From NCBI RefSeq assembly GCF_029962835.1, contig NC_080575.1, forward strand, positions 57,201,493 through 57,265,492: 64,000 nt of DNA. The letters are read 5' to 3'. A program made the position numbers and the translations under genes. The notes under the pieces are model-generated. The model made no database searches and was not told the origin of the DNA. It saw only the letters and a list, made by a program, of their open reading frames with translations. Shown here piece after piece: positions 1 to 12,544 of the stretch (position 1 is the first letter of the stretch; each line of letters opens with the position of its first letter). The DNA is from Magnolia sinica (lineage: Eukaryota; Streptophyta; Magnoliopsida; Magnoliales; Magnoliaceae).

Positions 1-1110
1 AATCGGCCTCGACAATTGGCCTTGACAATCGGAATCAGCCTCGATAATCGGCCTCGACAATCAAAATCAGCCTCAACAAATTAAAATCGGCCTCGACAAT
101 TGGCCTCGACAATCGAAATCGGCCTCAATAATCGTCCTCAACAATCGAAATTAGCCTCGACAATCAGAATCAGCCTCGATAATCGGAATCGGCCTCGATA
201 AATCAGAATAAGCTTTGACAATCGAAATTAGAATCGGCCTCAATAATCAGAATTGGCTTTGATAATCAGAATCAGCCTTGATAATTGGCCTCGACAATCA
301 GAATCGAAATCGGCCTCAACAATTGGCCTCGACAATCGGAATCGGAATCGGAATCGGCCTCAACAATCGGAACCGGCCTCAACAATCGAAATCGTCCTCG
401 ATAATTGGCCTCGACAAATCAAAATCGGTCTCAAAAATTAGCCTTGATAAATTGAAATCAGCCTCGACAATCGAAATCCGAATCGGCCTCAACAATCGGC
501 CTCGACAATCAAAATCAGAATCGGCCTCAATAATCGGAATCGAAATCGGCCTCAACAATCGACCTTGACAATCGAAATCGGAATCGGCCTCAACAATCGA
601 CCTCAACAATCAGAATCGAAATTGGCCTCGACAATCAGAATCAGAATCGGCCTTAACAATCGTCCTCGACAAACGGAATTAGAATCGGCCTCAACAATCA
701 GCCTGGACAATTAGAATTGAAATCAGCCTCGACAATCGGAATCGAAATCGGCCTCAATAATTGGAATCAGAATCAGCCTCGATAATCAGCCTCAACAATC
801 AGAATCGAAATCGGCCTCGACAATCAGAATCGGCCTTGACAATTAGCCTTAATAAATCAGAATTGGCTTCGATAATCAGAATCGGCCATGATAATTGGTC
901 TATATAATTGGCCTCAACAATTGGCCTTGATAAATCAGAATCGAAATCAGCCTCGACAATCGGAATCGGCCTCGACAATCGAAATTGGCCTCGACAAATC
1001 AAAATCGGTCTCAACAATTGGCCTCGACAAATCAGAATTGGCCTCGATAATCAGCCTTGACAATCAGAATCAGAATCAGCCTTAACAATCGGCCTCAACA
1101 ATTGGAATCG
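1..1110. repeat. Two-word minisatellite (AATCGG / CCTCGAC)
   Basis: More than 1.1 kb is built almost entirely from two words, AATCGG (6 bp) and CCTCGAC (7 bp). They are arranged as CCTCGAC followed by one or more AATCGG, so spacings follow 13+6n rather than a fixed period. Many words carry single changes of the CG-to-CA or CG-to-TG kind, as expected of methylated DNA. Open reading frames across it are only low-complexity repeats. At the matching place in copy C (about 62020-62035, inverted) only two or three words are present, so the array is probably a local expansion of a seed inside the LTR unit. Confidence 0.9.
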
Positions 1111-1254
1111 GTGAGAATGGGCCTAACGAGGCCTAAGGGAAGGTCACAATGTGAATATTCAACCATCGTTGTCCATCAATATGGACATTCAACCAACATT
1201 ACTCCCAAGGAGTAGCCCACATAGGGCAAACATACAGTAGACCCACGGCCTCAC

Positions 1255-1610
1255 ATAAAGGCCTAATATACATCACAATGGGCCTCATATAAGGGCTACA
1301 TACACAACAGGTGCGCCCTATACATGGGCCTCAGATACATCACACAGGCCACAACCCATGGGCCTAATGTACATCATAATGGGTCTCATTAAATGGGTTA
1401 CAAAAACATCACAATGGCCACGCCATATAAGCCGGAAATACATCTCATTGGGCCTTACCAAATGGGTCAAAAATACATCACAATGGGCCACATCATATGG
1501 GCTGAAAATACATCTCAATGGACCTTACCAAATGGGCTACGTATCTGGGTCTCGAATACATCAAATCAGGCCGCATCATGTGGGCCTCAAACAAATCATA
1601 TCATCAAGGT
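1255..1610. repeat. Tandem array of ~30-bp ACATCACAATGGGCC units (copy A)
   Basis: Degenerate repeats of a unit resembling ACATCACAATGGGCCTCATA, with spacing of roughly 28-32 bp. The array reappears in copy B (7745-8125) and, inverted, in copy C (about 61640-61900). It is therefore an ancestral module of the large LTR family. Confidence 0.8.
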
Positions 1611-1699
1611 AAGGCCCACTATAATGTTATTTTCCATCCAATCTGATCATAAGGTCACGTAGACTTGAATTAAAGGGAAAATAAATTTCATATTGATCC

Positions 1700-2303
1700 C
1701 ATATGGGTTTCAATGGTAGACGATCAATCTTCCACTATTTATGCAGTGTGGTTCACTTGATAGATGGACAGTGTGGATCATAAATGCATCACGGTGTGCC
1801 CTAAATAGCCCGTCAGATGGACGGCATGGTATACATACATCATGCAAGACTTAGAGAACTTGTAAACTTCAATACATTAGCTTCATCCCACCGTCCAAGG
1901 TCTCGACGATAAGGGTGATACACATACATCATTGTGGGGTCCACATCCCATGTGTGGACAGCCCACAGAGCTTGCTGATGTCATGAATACAACAGCTATG
2001 CACTTGATGTGACCCAACAGATGGACGGTTGGATGAAACACATCTATCAAGGTGGGCCCGACAGATGGATAGTGTGGATAAAGCACATACATCAATGCTA
2101 TGGCCCACCGTCCAGCCATCTGAATGGTGGAGACCTAACATATACATCATGGCATGGCCCACATAATCTGCACGGCCTGGATTTTAGGCACGTGCACCAC
2201 GTGTGGGACAAAAGCACATACATGGACCCACAAGGTTGTTGACGTACACAAGGTAAGCCTCTTCTACAGAGGTGGGTCCCACGTGGGGCCATCAGTTATC
2301 ATC

Positions 2304-2347
<44 letters not shown>

Positions 2348-2760
2348 CATACATCAATGGTATATTATATTATATATATAATATAATATAATATATAGTA
2401 TTTCATGTAGTCCAGTGTCCAGATGGATGATCTGGACAATTTGATTTTCATACCTTACAAGGGGCCCATCGTCTAGAGATCTGGATGGTGAGGGTGACAT
2501 AAACATCACGGTGGCTTCCACGTGGGTGGGGTCCATGGCTGAATGGTGTAAATAAGGCACATACATCATTGCCATGAGGATGGGCCGCCACGGTTTGGAT
2601 CATGCTGTTATTGATGATTTCTTCCATCAGGGTCTGTCTCGCCATGAACAGCAATGTGGGCTCCACCAACTGGGTCAAGTGGGCCACACACACACATCAG
2701 GTGGGCCACACCTCACTATCATCAACACCATAACAAAAGATAAAGAGAGAGAGAGACCGG
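1700..2760. repeat. Degenerate GGACGGTGTGGAT / CACATACATCA array (copy A)
   Basis: Repeated modules of about 60-110 bp, each containing versions of GATGGACGGTGTGGATAAA, CACATACATCA and GTGGGCCCAC. An AT microsatellite sits at 2308-2337. No coding sequence is apparent. The same module makes up 8130-9300 in copy B and about 60050-61200 in copy C. The words resemble the terminal arms of the foldback elements at 22836-23366 and 40260-40691. Confidence 0.7.
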
Positions 2761-3500
2761 AATAGCGGAGGGACCCTGCCACTATGGGCCCCTCTATACA
2801 ATGTATACATCAATGTGGGTCCTACCATATGTGGGCCCTCAAATCATCAAAATCAACAAATAAGATCACCCACCTTTGATCTCCTCTTCCTTCTTCCACC
2901 AATGCGATCTAGAGCTCCAAGGAGATGATTTCAATGGTCGAGATGATCTTTGGATGGTGGAGATAGGAGGTAGGAAGTGGGCCACACAAACTCTATCCAT
3001 GGAGCTTAGATGATTGCTCTCATGTGGTTCCTTGAAAATGAAGAGAGAGAATGAGAGAGAGAGAGAGATGATGGGAGAGAAGTGATGGGAGAGAGGGATG
3101 GTGAGTGATGGATGGGTGTACTTGTGTAAGGGAGAGAGTTGACTTTAAGTAAGGTTGTGTAAGAAAGGGATGGGTTGAGTTGCTTGTACTTGATTGATGG
3201 ATTGATGGGAAGTGTTATAGAGATTCCCTCTGGATTGTAAATATACGACGTTTTTCTTGAACTGAACGCGCGCCCACATCTCTTGGCCCGGGTATCACCT
3301 CGGCGTGCGAGACGCGACATCAGAACTGTGGCAATGGTGCAGTCGCACTGGTACAAGTCTCTGGTCGAACCGAATCTGATATACTGGACACGACTCAGGA
3401 TAACATGTAAACACTGATAATAGATCGCAGGTCACCGGAATTCTACCGGGAGGACCGTGGAAGCCTACGGAACAGTACGGGCTAGGATACAAGTCTTACA

Positions 3501-5173
3501 GTATGCTTATCTCTACTCTTATTGAGCATAAAGGAGCCCTTAGATGGTTCATTACGAACCTCAAGGGAATTGACCCTTTAATTTGTACTCACCGCATTCA
3601 TCTTGAGGATAATGTGAAGACCTCCCAGCAACCACAACGAAGATTAAATCCAAACATGAAGGAAGTGGTTAAGGCTGAGGTACTTAAGTTATTAGATATG
3701 GGTATTATATACCCCATATCCGATAGCCAATGGGTGAGTCCAACTCATGTGGTTCCTAAGAAGTCCGGAATCACCATCATAGCCAATGCCAATAATGAAC
3801 TCATGCCAACTAGAGTTACTACTGGTTGGAGAATGTGCATTGACTACAGGAAGTTGAATACTGTAACGAGGAATGACCACTTCCCTCTGCCCTTCATTGA
3901 TCAAATCTTGGAAAGGCTAGCTGGTCACTCTTACTATTGCTTCCTTGACAGATATTCGGGGTATAATCAGATAGAGATAGCCCTTGAAGATCAAGAGAAA
4001 ACAACGTTCACATGTCCTTATGGCACATTTGCTTACTGAAGGATGCCATTTAGATTGTGTAATGCTCCTGCCACTTTTCAACGATGCATGTTAAGTATAT
4101 TTTCTGATATGGTGGGACAATATTTAGAGGTCTTCATGGATGACTTCTCTGTCTTTAATCCATCCTTCAGTGAGTGTTTGAAAAATCTGAAAAATGTGCT
4201 GAAGCGATGTGAGGAAAAGAATTTGATACTAAATTGGGAGAAGTGTCATTTCATGGTTTTTAAGGAAATAGTTCTTGGACATAATTTCCTCAAAGGGAAT
4301 TGAGGTAGACAAGGTGAAAATTGATCTTATTTTTAACCTACCTCCACCCAAGAACATACGAGACATGCGATCCTTCTTAAGACATGCCGGATTTTACAGA
4401 CGATTCATAAAGGACTTCAGTCACCTCTCTCATCCTTTATGTAATCTACTTCAAAAGATATACCATACGAGTGGATTGATCAATGCCAAGAAGCTTTTAC
4501 CAAGCTCAAGAGCATGTTGACCACCTCTCATATCATGCAACCACCCGACTAGATCATTCCTTTTGAGATTATGTGTGATGCGTCTAACTATACTATTGGG
4601 GCAGTGTTAGGCCAAAGAAAAGAAAAGAAAATATATGTTATTCACTATGCAAGTAGAACTTTAAATTCTTCTCAAGTGAATTACTCTACTACAGAGAAGG
4701 AAGTCCTAACCTTAGTATTTGCTTTGGATAAATTTAGGTCCTACTTGATCAAATCCAAGATCATCATTTAAACTGATCATGCGGCGCTCAAGTAAATTCT
4801 TTCTAAGAATGATGCTAAGCCCCGCTTGATAAGATGGATCCTCCTACTCAAGGAATTTGATTTGGAAATACGGGACAAAAGGGGTATAGAACGTAGTGGC
4901 TGACCATCTTTCCAGACTTGATCTCTCTAATTTCCTTGAGACGATACCTATAAATGACATGTTCCCTGATGAACAACTATTTAAACTCTCCTATTTCCAT
5001 TGGTTTGCTGACATTGCAAATTATCTTGCTACAGGTTCCACGCCGACTCATTGGACTGCACAAGATAAGAAAAAATTCTTCGCCGAGGTTCTAAATTCTT
5101 CTGAGATGACCCGTATTTATTTAAATATTATCCAAATCAAATTCTAAGGAGATGTGTGCTAAATAATGAACAC
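3501..5173 (+). pseudogene. Athila-type Ty3/gypsy pol: reverse transcriptase and RNase H (decayed)
   Basis: Broken reading frames at 3503-4039, 4043-4303, 4275-4520, 4571-4771 and 4896-5147 form one gypsy polyprotein. It starts near the amino end of the reverse transcriptase; QRRLNP, GIIYPISDSQWVSP and VPKKSG are readable, followed by WRMCIDYRKLN, the catalytic FMDD (about 4132) and an RNase H segment beginning MCDASNYTIGAVLGQ. The order and wording match the plant Athila lineage as I know it. Inactivating changes include a TGA at 4037-4039 where the family has an arginine codon (CGA to TGA), a frame break near 4280 and further stops near 4530 and 4770. The 5' part (gag, protease) is outside the window or beyond copy A. 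The reading frame continues on the far side of copy B, so 3501-5178 and 10324-11442 were once contiguous. Confidence 0.9.
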
Positions 5174-7744
5174 CAAAGTGTCACACCCCAAACTTGCAAA
5201 CTGGGCTCACAAAATTCTCGATCATTCAATCTAGCACTGACAGCCTTCGTAGTACCCCATTCTTGGCTTCCAATGCCCATATGCCATATTCCGATCCCGG
5301 GATCCTATAAGGAGGATTTTCCAACATACATTTATCTCATAAGAAGTATAACCACAAGTTTACCCAAATCACAAAGGCAACATCATTATCACATATCTAC
5401 TAATATAAACAGTTGATTACAATGCTGAAAGGAAATACATAAATATAATAAAATCTCTACAAAGCTCAGCTTGCATGCTCATCCCTCAATGTTTTTGTAA
5501 CCTAATGACACCTGCATGCAACGGTCATGCATAAGCTTACAATAAGCTTAGAGAGTGGTGTATGTGTGTGTAATACATGTACCAAGCATATAAATTTCAT
5601 AGTAAGTGAAAATACTGGCAAATCTATAAATACCATTAACCTTATCCAGGCTATGCGATGTGAAGACGTAATAAGAAAATGTAATATACTGATAAAGCAA
5701 TGTAAATCAACCATGCAATGAGAAGATATAGTAAGCCAAATGTCATATCTAGGCCATACAGTGCGGAATCATAGTAAACTCAATGTCATAAGCCAAGGGT
5801 GCAATGTAATATGCAAGTGCAAAAGAAATGATAAAGCTAGAGTGTGTAATCGGGATGATAGCATATGGTATCGCAAGCTGCGGGGTTCATCACAAGAGAC
5901 TTCTATCCAAACCAGTCTCATACCTAAATTTAGATAGCTAGACTTAACGTGGTAAACTCCTGATCTCAGGTTGGTCGTGCACCCAACCAAAATTATGGCC
6001 ATTGCGAAGGTGGACGTAATGATCTAGTTACGCACCATCAGCCTGAGTGGATAGTGAATGAATGAATGAATGAGTCAAATGATGAGTACATAATCCCATA
6101 CTCAGTACATCCACATGTCAGTATGACTCATCTTTAGGATATCACTGGGGTCTAGTATACTCTGCAATGGCTGTCACCTCCCTAGTCGTACAACCAGCGA
6201 GTGAAAAAGATCTCACTATCCACCTAGCCAGTAGTCTACCAATACCTACCTGGCTCGTCGATAGTGGACCCATTTATGAGCTGGTCATAATCAGTCTAGC
6301 TTACAGCCCCCTCACTCGGGCAGATAAGGCCAACCCCCTCCCAACCAACCACGACATAGTGGGAGACGCTGCCTACTGGTATTTGACACTCGGGCACTTA
6401 TATATCCATTCGGTCTAGACGTTTGAGTATCCTCCAGTACCAAGAGGATTCTGAGACTCTCACCTAAGGACATCCTATGTACCCCCAGTGCTAGAACCAA
6501 ATATTTCTGATATCCCATCTGGCCATCCATGATGAACCTGTGGAGGCCACAACCCTGATATCACTAAGGCGCCAAGAGATCATGTCACACAAATGCGAGA
6601 TGCATGAGTCATACCATCCAGTCATGCATCAAATCTGTGCGTACTGCGCGATCATGTGGGGCAACTCCGTCTCTTAAGGAGTCCCTTAAATAACTCAACA
6701 CAATGTTAATGCTATGATCAACCATTCCTCATAACAGGCATACAAATGATGCGTATGGACATGTAGTATGATGTAATAAAGTACACAGGCATGATTATCT
6801 GATAAGGTAGACAACAATAATCCACAATCGACCTTCATCGGCATGTTACATACTTAGAGTATTAACTAAACAACATGCTCATTCTATAACTATCGGGGTC
6901 CATGAAGCATGTCCCACTTTATACTACATTAGCTTTCCAAGGCATTGATATATCATATATTCTAAGACGGGGTCCACTGGAAGGATGGCGGATCTTGCCC
7001 ATACATCGAGATAGGCTCTATATGGTGGATATACCAAACCTGATACTACATATTCTCCCATTTACAGCAAGGAGGGGGGAGGGGGGGGGGGAAGGATGCA
7101 GATGTACTAATGTCAAAGATAGGCCTCACACTCATCCTAAGAAGGTAAATGAACAGTGTGGATGATACACACATAACACGCAGTCCTAGTAATCGATTAC
7201 AAGGTAGAATACATCTCACAAGGTGATGCAAGTAGGTATACATCAAGATGAGTTAAGAGGATGAGTCTAAGTACAACAAGTGGGCTTCCTCACCCTCTCT
7301 ATCATGTAGTAACTGGGCTTTCCTATTGGGCCCGATACTTACATAAGGTGGGTTATAAGGTTTGGATAATTCTACAAGGTATGTTGGATAATTCTACAGG
7401 GTATGGTGGAAAGCACCATCATCAATGAAGATCCACTTGTTTGGGGTAGCCCTACAAGGTAAGACGAGTATCACTAACATTAATAAGGGCCCAACAGTTT
7501 GGGATAGCTCAACAAGGGAACATGGGTATCGCTAACATTAATGGGGACCCAACGGTTTGGGGTAAGCCCAATAAGAGGAGATGACAGTGGGCCTAATAAT
7601 GGGCCTTAGGGAGATGTACGATGGGGACATTTAACCACCATTTACAACATGGATATTTAACCACCATTGCTCCCAAGGTGCAATCCATTTGGGATTGGAA
7701 TCGGAATCACAACAGGGCCCTCAGCCCTTAAAATCTCTAGAAGG

Positions 7745-8125
7745 ACAGATAAATACTACACATACAATACACACATCAATGTGGGCCTCACACATCATAA
7801 TTGGGCCTTCCACATACAATGGGCCTCGCATAATCACATTGGGCCTCATACACGGGCCGCATCTACATCACAATGGGCCTCATACACGGGCCGCATATTC
7901 ATCACATTAGGCCTCAAACATGGGCCGCATATTTATCACAATAGGCCGTATCTCATGGGTCTATATACATCACAATGAGCCACAACCAATGGGCCTCAAA
8001 TACATCGCAATGGGTCACAACCCATCGGCCTCATCATAAGGGCCTCAAATACATCACAATGGGCCTCATATATGGGCCATAAATACATCATATTGGGCCT
8101 CATACGTATCAAATTGGGCCTCACA
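7745..8125. repeat. Tandem array of ~30-bp ACATCACAATGGGCC units (copy B)
   Basis: Same unit as in copy A, here repeated about a dozen times with ACACGGGCCGCAT and CATATGGGCC variants. It lies at the matching place in the LTR unit. Confidence 0.8.
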
Positions 8126-9310
8126 TATGGACGGATGGCTCAGATCAAACACGCACACATCATAGTGGCCAGCTGGACATCCAGCCCATGGACAGATGGC
8201 TTGGATAGAATAGATAATCATGTGGGGTCCATGGACGGACGGGATGGATAAAACACATATGTCACAGTGGCTCCACATGCAAATAGATGACATGATATAC
8301 GACACATCATCGAGGTAGGGGTACGCATAGCCCAAAATGGACGGACAACATGGATGTAAGCCACATACATCACGGTCAGCTCCAAACAGCATCGTCCAAA
8401 TGGACGGTGTGAATATAGACACTTACATCTTGGTGCGCCCCACACCACCCATCCAGATGGATGGGTGTGGATATAGAACAGATACATCAAGGTAGGTCCC
8501 ACCTTCCCACACGTGTCACACGTGTGGGGTGGGCCCACACCCCAAATAGATGGACGGTGTGTATATAAACACATACATCATGGTAGTTTCCACTGTCCAG
8601 ACCACTGGACGGTGTGAATAAAATACATAAATCATGTGGGGTTCACCATTCATCAGGAAAGGCCCCACACACACGTGGCAGGTGGGATTCCACCGTCGAG
8701 AGTGTTGGACGGTGTGGATACAACATATACATCATGAGTGGGTCCACGAGCATGGCTCACCAAAGATTTGAATCTGCCACATTTTAGATGGTGTGGATGC
8801 ACCACAAGTGCACAACAAGTGGGGCCCACGATTTGGACAGTGTGGGTCACAACGCTGATGGGTCTCACGTGCAGATGTTTAGACAGCGGTGTGCTCCACC
8901 TGATATTTAAATATGTCTCATTCCCTAGCCCATGGCCAGGAGTTGGGATGGATGGTGTAGATAAATCACATACCTCATGCGTGGGACCCACAGAACTTGC
9001 TGACTTCTATAGCATCTATATGTTTAGTGGGACCCACAGATAGACGGTTTGGATATGAAACATACGTCTGGTGGGTCCCACATGCTGGAAGCAGCACGTC
9101 ACCTAGGTGGGCCTCATGTCCATGCATGGACGGCGCAGATAAAACATCAAGGTGGGTCCACATGTACGTGGCCCACCTAATTGGATCAAGCTGATATTTT
9201 GTGTCTTCCCATCATCCAGGCAGTCTAGCTAAACCGCCGGTCTAGCAAGGTGGACAGCAGGGCTATCCCACCTACTGGATGGTCTGGATCATCCACTTAA
9301 GCACACATCA
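8126..9310. repeat. Degenerate GGACGGTGTGGAT / CACATACATCA array (copy B)
   Basis: Repeated modules containing ATGGACGGTGTGGATA, CACATACATCA and GTGGGTCCCAC, in the same order as in copy A. No gene is seen. Confidence 0.7.
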
Positions 9311-10323
9311 AGGTGGACCACAATCAGAGAAAGGGGAGAGAGAGAGAGAGACGATGTGCGGTGGAGAGGAGCTTCGCCACCATGAGCTCCTCTATATCAT
9401 ACAATGTGTACATCAAATGGGTCCCATTACATGTGGGCCCTTCAATCAAAATCAACGGTGGAGATCCCTTATCCACTAAAATGCAAAGTCTAGATGATCT
9501 TTTCATAATAGAAAAATAAACATCATGATGGGGTCCATGGAGAATGGCCCTATCATGGGATGATCATATGAATCATGGTGGGCCATTGCCACACTTAGGG
9601 TCTAAAGTAAGATCTATACCATCAATCGATAGGCCCGACTTGGACCATCATCAAAACATGAATCTAAGCTTATAAAACACCCATCGATTGCTAATCTTCT
9701 TGGTTCTATGGCTTCCTTAGATCCGTAGCTTCCTCTTTAATGGTGGGAGATGAAGATTGAAGGGTTGGATTAAGAGATATGGGGTAGGGAGTGGGCCACA
9801 CACTTGGCTCTCTCTTGGAAGAGCTTAGATGGTCTCTTCTTTCTTGGGTTTCTTAGAAATTTGGTGGAGAAAATGAGAGAGAGAGGAGATTTAAGGGAGA
9901 GGGATGGATGTGATGGGTGAGTGTTGGGTGTGAATGATGGGTGTACTTGACTTGAGAGAGGTATGGGTTGTGTTAACTTTTGGGTGAGAGAGGGATGGGT
10001 GTTGTACTTGATTTATTGATGGGATTGATTTGAAAGATTGTAGAGATTCTTTTCTTGAAATTTTCTATGTGCAGAATTTTCTCGAAATAAATGCGGGCTA
10101 CAACAACTGGCCTGGGTATTGCATAGGTGTGTAAGATGTGGTGTTGGAACCGCAGCGACGGCATGGTCGCCAGGGTACAAGTTTCGAGTCGAGTTGACTC
10201 TGATCTAAAGGATGTGACTTATATTCATGTGCAAATGTCAATTATAGGTCGCGGGTTGTCGAAATTCGTGGGGAGGATCGAGAAAGTTTAAGGAATGGTA
10301 CGGACTAGGATACGAGCCTTATA

Positions 10324-11442
10324 CAAAGTATCATCTACTTCTGTCATTCTCAGGCATATGGTGGTCACTTTTCTGCTAAAAAGACCATAGCCAAAATTCT
10401 GCAATGCGGCTTCTATTGGCCCACTATGTTCAAAGATAATAATGAGTTTTGCAAAGCTTATGAATGTTGTCAGAAATTGGGAGCATTGTCCCATCAAAAT
10501 TTAATGCCTTTGAATCTCATTGTAATAATTGAAGCATTTGATTGTTGGGGCATTGATTACATGGGACCATTCCCCTAATCATTCAGGAATTTGTACATTT
10601 TGCTAGCAATAGACTATGACATTAAATGGGTCAAAGCGTTCCCGTGCCGGAACAATGACCATCAAACGGTCATTAAATTCTTAAAAGAAAACATCCTTTC
10701 CCGGTTTGGAACACCTTGAGTTATCACTAGTGTTGGAGGTTGACATTTCTGTAATAGACCATTTGCAAACTTAATGAAGAAATATGGCATCTCTCATAAG
10801 GTGAGCACTCCATACCACCCGCAAACAAGTGGGCAAGCTGAGATTTTCAATTGGAAAATTAAACACATTCTTGAAAAGACGGTTAACCCTGATTGTAAGG
10901 ATTAGTCAATTCACTTGACCGATGCCTTATGGGCCTATCGTACTGCCTTTAAAACCCCAATTAGAATGTCTCCCTTTAGACTTGTCTATGGGAAAGCTTG
11001 CCACTTACCTGTGAAATTGGAACATAGAACCTATTGGGGTATTAAAAATCTGAACTTTAACCTGGACAATGCTGGCTCACTGCGCAAACTTTAATTGAAT
11101 GAACTCGAGGAAATCTAGAATGATGCATACAAAAACTTGAGAATTTACAAAGATAAGATGAAGGTGTTCCATGATAGGAACATCATTCAAAAATCATTCT
11201 TAATCAGTCAAAAAGTCCTTCTGTACAACTCTCGATTACACCTTTTTCCAGATAAACTCAGATCTCGTTGGACCGGCCCTTTCACTGTTACTAATGTCTA
11301 TCCTTATGGGGCCATCGAGATTCAGAATCCAATGAATGACAATGTTTTCAAAGTGAATGGATATCGTTTACAGATATTTGTTGAGAAATTTTATTCAGAG
11401 AACATGTCCATACCTCTGATTGATCCTGTTTATTACGAGTAA
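10324..11442 (+). pseudogene. Athila-type Ty3/gypsy integrase (decayed), downstream of copy B
   Basis: Continues the pol frame broken at 5173. The HHCC zinc-binding module is readable (CHSQAYGGH, then CKAYECC), followed by a catalytic core starting IDYMGPF, a PYHPQTSGQ segment and a carboxy part from 11137 that ends with TAA at 11442 (RSRWTGPFTV is recognisable). At least five in-frame stops interrupt it. The second catalytic aspartate is lost: the family's SDGG block reads SVGG around 10732-10740, so the product could not act even if translated. The lineage call rests on resemblance to plant Athila integrases. Confidence 0.88.
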
Positions 11443-12544
11443 CCTCTTAGTCTAATGGAGATGTAGTTAGGTTTATCGCTTTCATGGGATTTAGGACTCG
11501 GATAGTTTGCTTTCCACTTATCTAGTCTATGTGCTAACCCATCTTCACATTGAGATGCTTGGAAAAAGTCTCAAAATTTTCTTCCTCAGGTACTACCTTT
11601 CCATTACTTTTCCTTTCTTTTCATTGCCATTTTTACATTGCATGCTTATTTCTTTTACATTGAGGACAATGTAGATTTTAGGTTGGGGGTGTGGATTAGG
11701 TAAACTAATCAGTGTTTTCTTAGTTTTGAGCAAAATTTTTAAAATTTTTAATATTTCAAGTTGAAATCTATTTGGAAAACGGTAATTTATGCACTTAAGA
11801 ATGTTTTAAGTATAATGATAAGATAGGGATTGAATTCTGAATTGGAGTTGATAAACTAAGTAGTCTATCACTTACAGTTCTTGCACTCAATTGATTAAGA
11901 GGAAGTTTGAAATATCATGTTAATCTTAGTCACAAGGCACGTTCAAGTTGCTTTTTGTGAGTTGTACTAGAATTTCTGATTATTGGCATGAGAATCATTG
12001 ATGGCTGTTGAGAATTGAGTCTGAAGAATTTTATCCACCTTAAAAAGATAAAAAGAACCAGTTAAAAATTAGAAGATCGACAAAAGGTCATATATGACTA
12101 GAAAAGAATGGAAAAAGAATGACAGTCTGAAAAAGAATGAATGAAATGAGACCGTTGATATAAAATCAAAAACTGAAAAAAGAAGGAAAAGGGGATAAGT
12201 TTGGAATCAGTACTCGAGTTTTCAATTAATCTTGACATGGTGAGAATGGCCAACATTATGAAATGATAGTATTCTTATGAGAAGTAAGTTGATTTTCATC
12301 AAGCACATTGAAAAACTTGATATACGAACTTATGCTCTTATTTAATGGATAAAAAACTTATTTGATTGTTTGCTTATATGATTCAGCTTTAGGTTTTCAA
12401 AATCCCACTTCCTCATTTTAATTCCACTCATTCATACTTGACTACACAAAGGATTGATTTCTGAAAAAGGATTTGAACATTAAGAATTGAGAATTACTTC
12501 ACACATGTTTTGCTCAAGACTAGCAAAATGTTGGTTGAGGAGTA
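11443..12544 (+). mobile_element. Athila-type element, noncoding region between pol and 3' LTR
   Basis: About 1.1 kb with no reading frame. The block CATTGAGGACAATGTAGATT followed by TTGGGGGTGTGG (11658-11694) is a hallmark of this part of Athila-like elements, as I remember them. The remainder is A/T-rich and unremarkable. Confidence 0.65.

Larger units (their letters stand above)
1..3500 (+). mobile_element. Large LTR-like unit, copy A (left end outside window)
   Basis: The right end finishes in AAGTCTTACA at 3500. It aligns by eye with the ends of copy B (10323) and copy C (58963, inverted). The last ~270 bp (3230-3500) are a GC-richer block shared by all three copies. The same order of internal modules recurs in each: an AGGCCTAAGGGAAGGTCACAATG block (1120-1150), an array of ACATCACAATGGGCC units, an array of GGACGGTGTGGATAAAACACATACATCA units, and a GA-rich stretch. 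The unit stops exactly where Athila-type reverse transcriptase sequence begins, so it probably inserted there; the duplicated target would be GTATG (3501-3505), which cannot be tested because the left end is missing. Strand is set by agreement with copy B and is arbitrary, since the unit has no coding sequence. Confidence 0.75.
5179..10323 (+). mobile_element. Large LTR-like unit, copy B (5145 bp, probable solo LTR)
   Basis: Starts TGTCACACCCCAAAC and ends GAGCCTTATA. It is flanked by the perfect 5-bp duplication CAAAG (5174-5178 and 10324-10328). Its start matches the inverted end of copy C near 63185-63210 and its end matches copies A and C. Removing the unit with one CAAAG restores continuity of the Athila integrase frame, so this is a clean insertion. 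TG...TA termini (CA in copies A and C), 5-bp target duplications and no coding capacity fit a solo LTR. A complete LARD-like element is possible, but no internal pair of repeats is visible. The TGTCACrCCCC opening recalls Tekay/Del LTRs; that is from memory and not decisive. Strand is arbitrary. The first 2.4 kb (5179-7600) is unique-looking and the rest is arrays plus the conserved ~270-bp end. Confidence 0.85.

Noticed and set aside
253-1085. Several open frames on both strands rich in N, R, S, D and I
   Set aside because: They are translations of the AATCGG/CCTCGAC minisatellite; the absence of stops follows from the repeat words.
1255-1610. Regularly spaced repeats that might suggest a CRISPR array
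   Set aside because: Plant DNA, units are degenerate, and there are no unique spacers of constant length; this is a tandem array inside an LTR.
6167-9519. Open frames of 60-118 codons within copy B
   Set aside because: They consist of translated repeat words (HHNGPH, CVFYP and the like) and match no protein family.
1-10323. Copies A and B as the two LTRs of one element enclosing 3501-5178
   Set aside because: Copy B has its own 5-bp duplication, there is no primer-binding site after A or purine tract before B, and the enclosed Athila frame continues beyond B.
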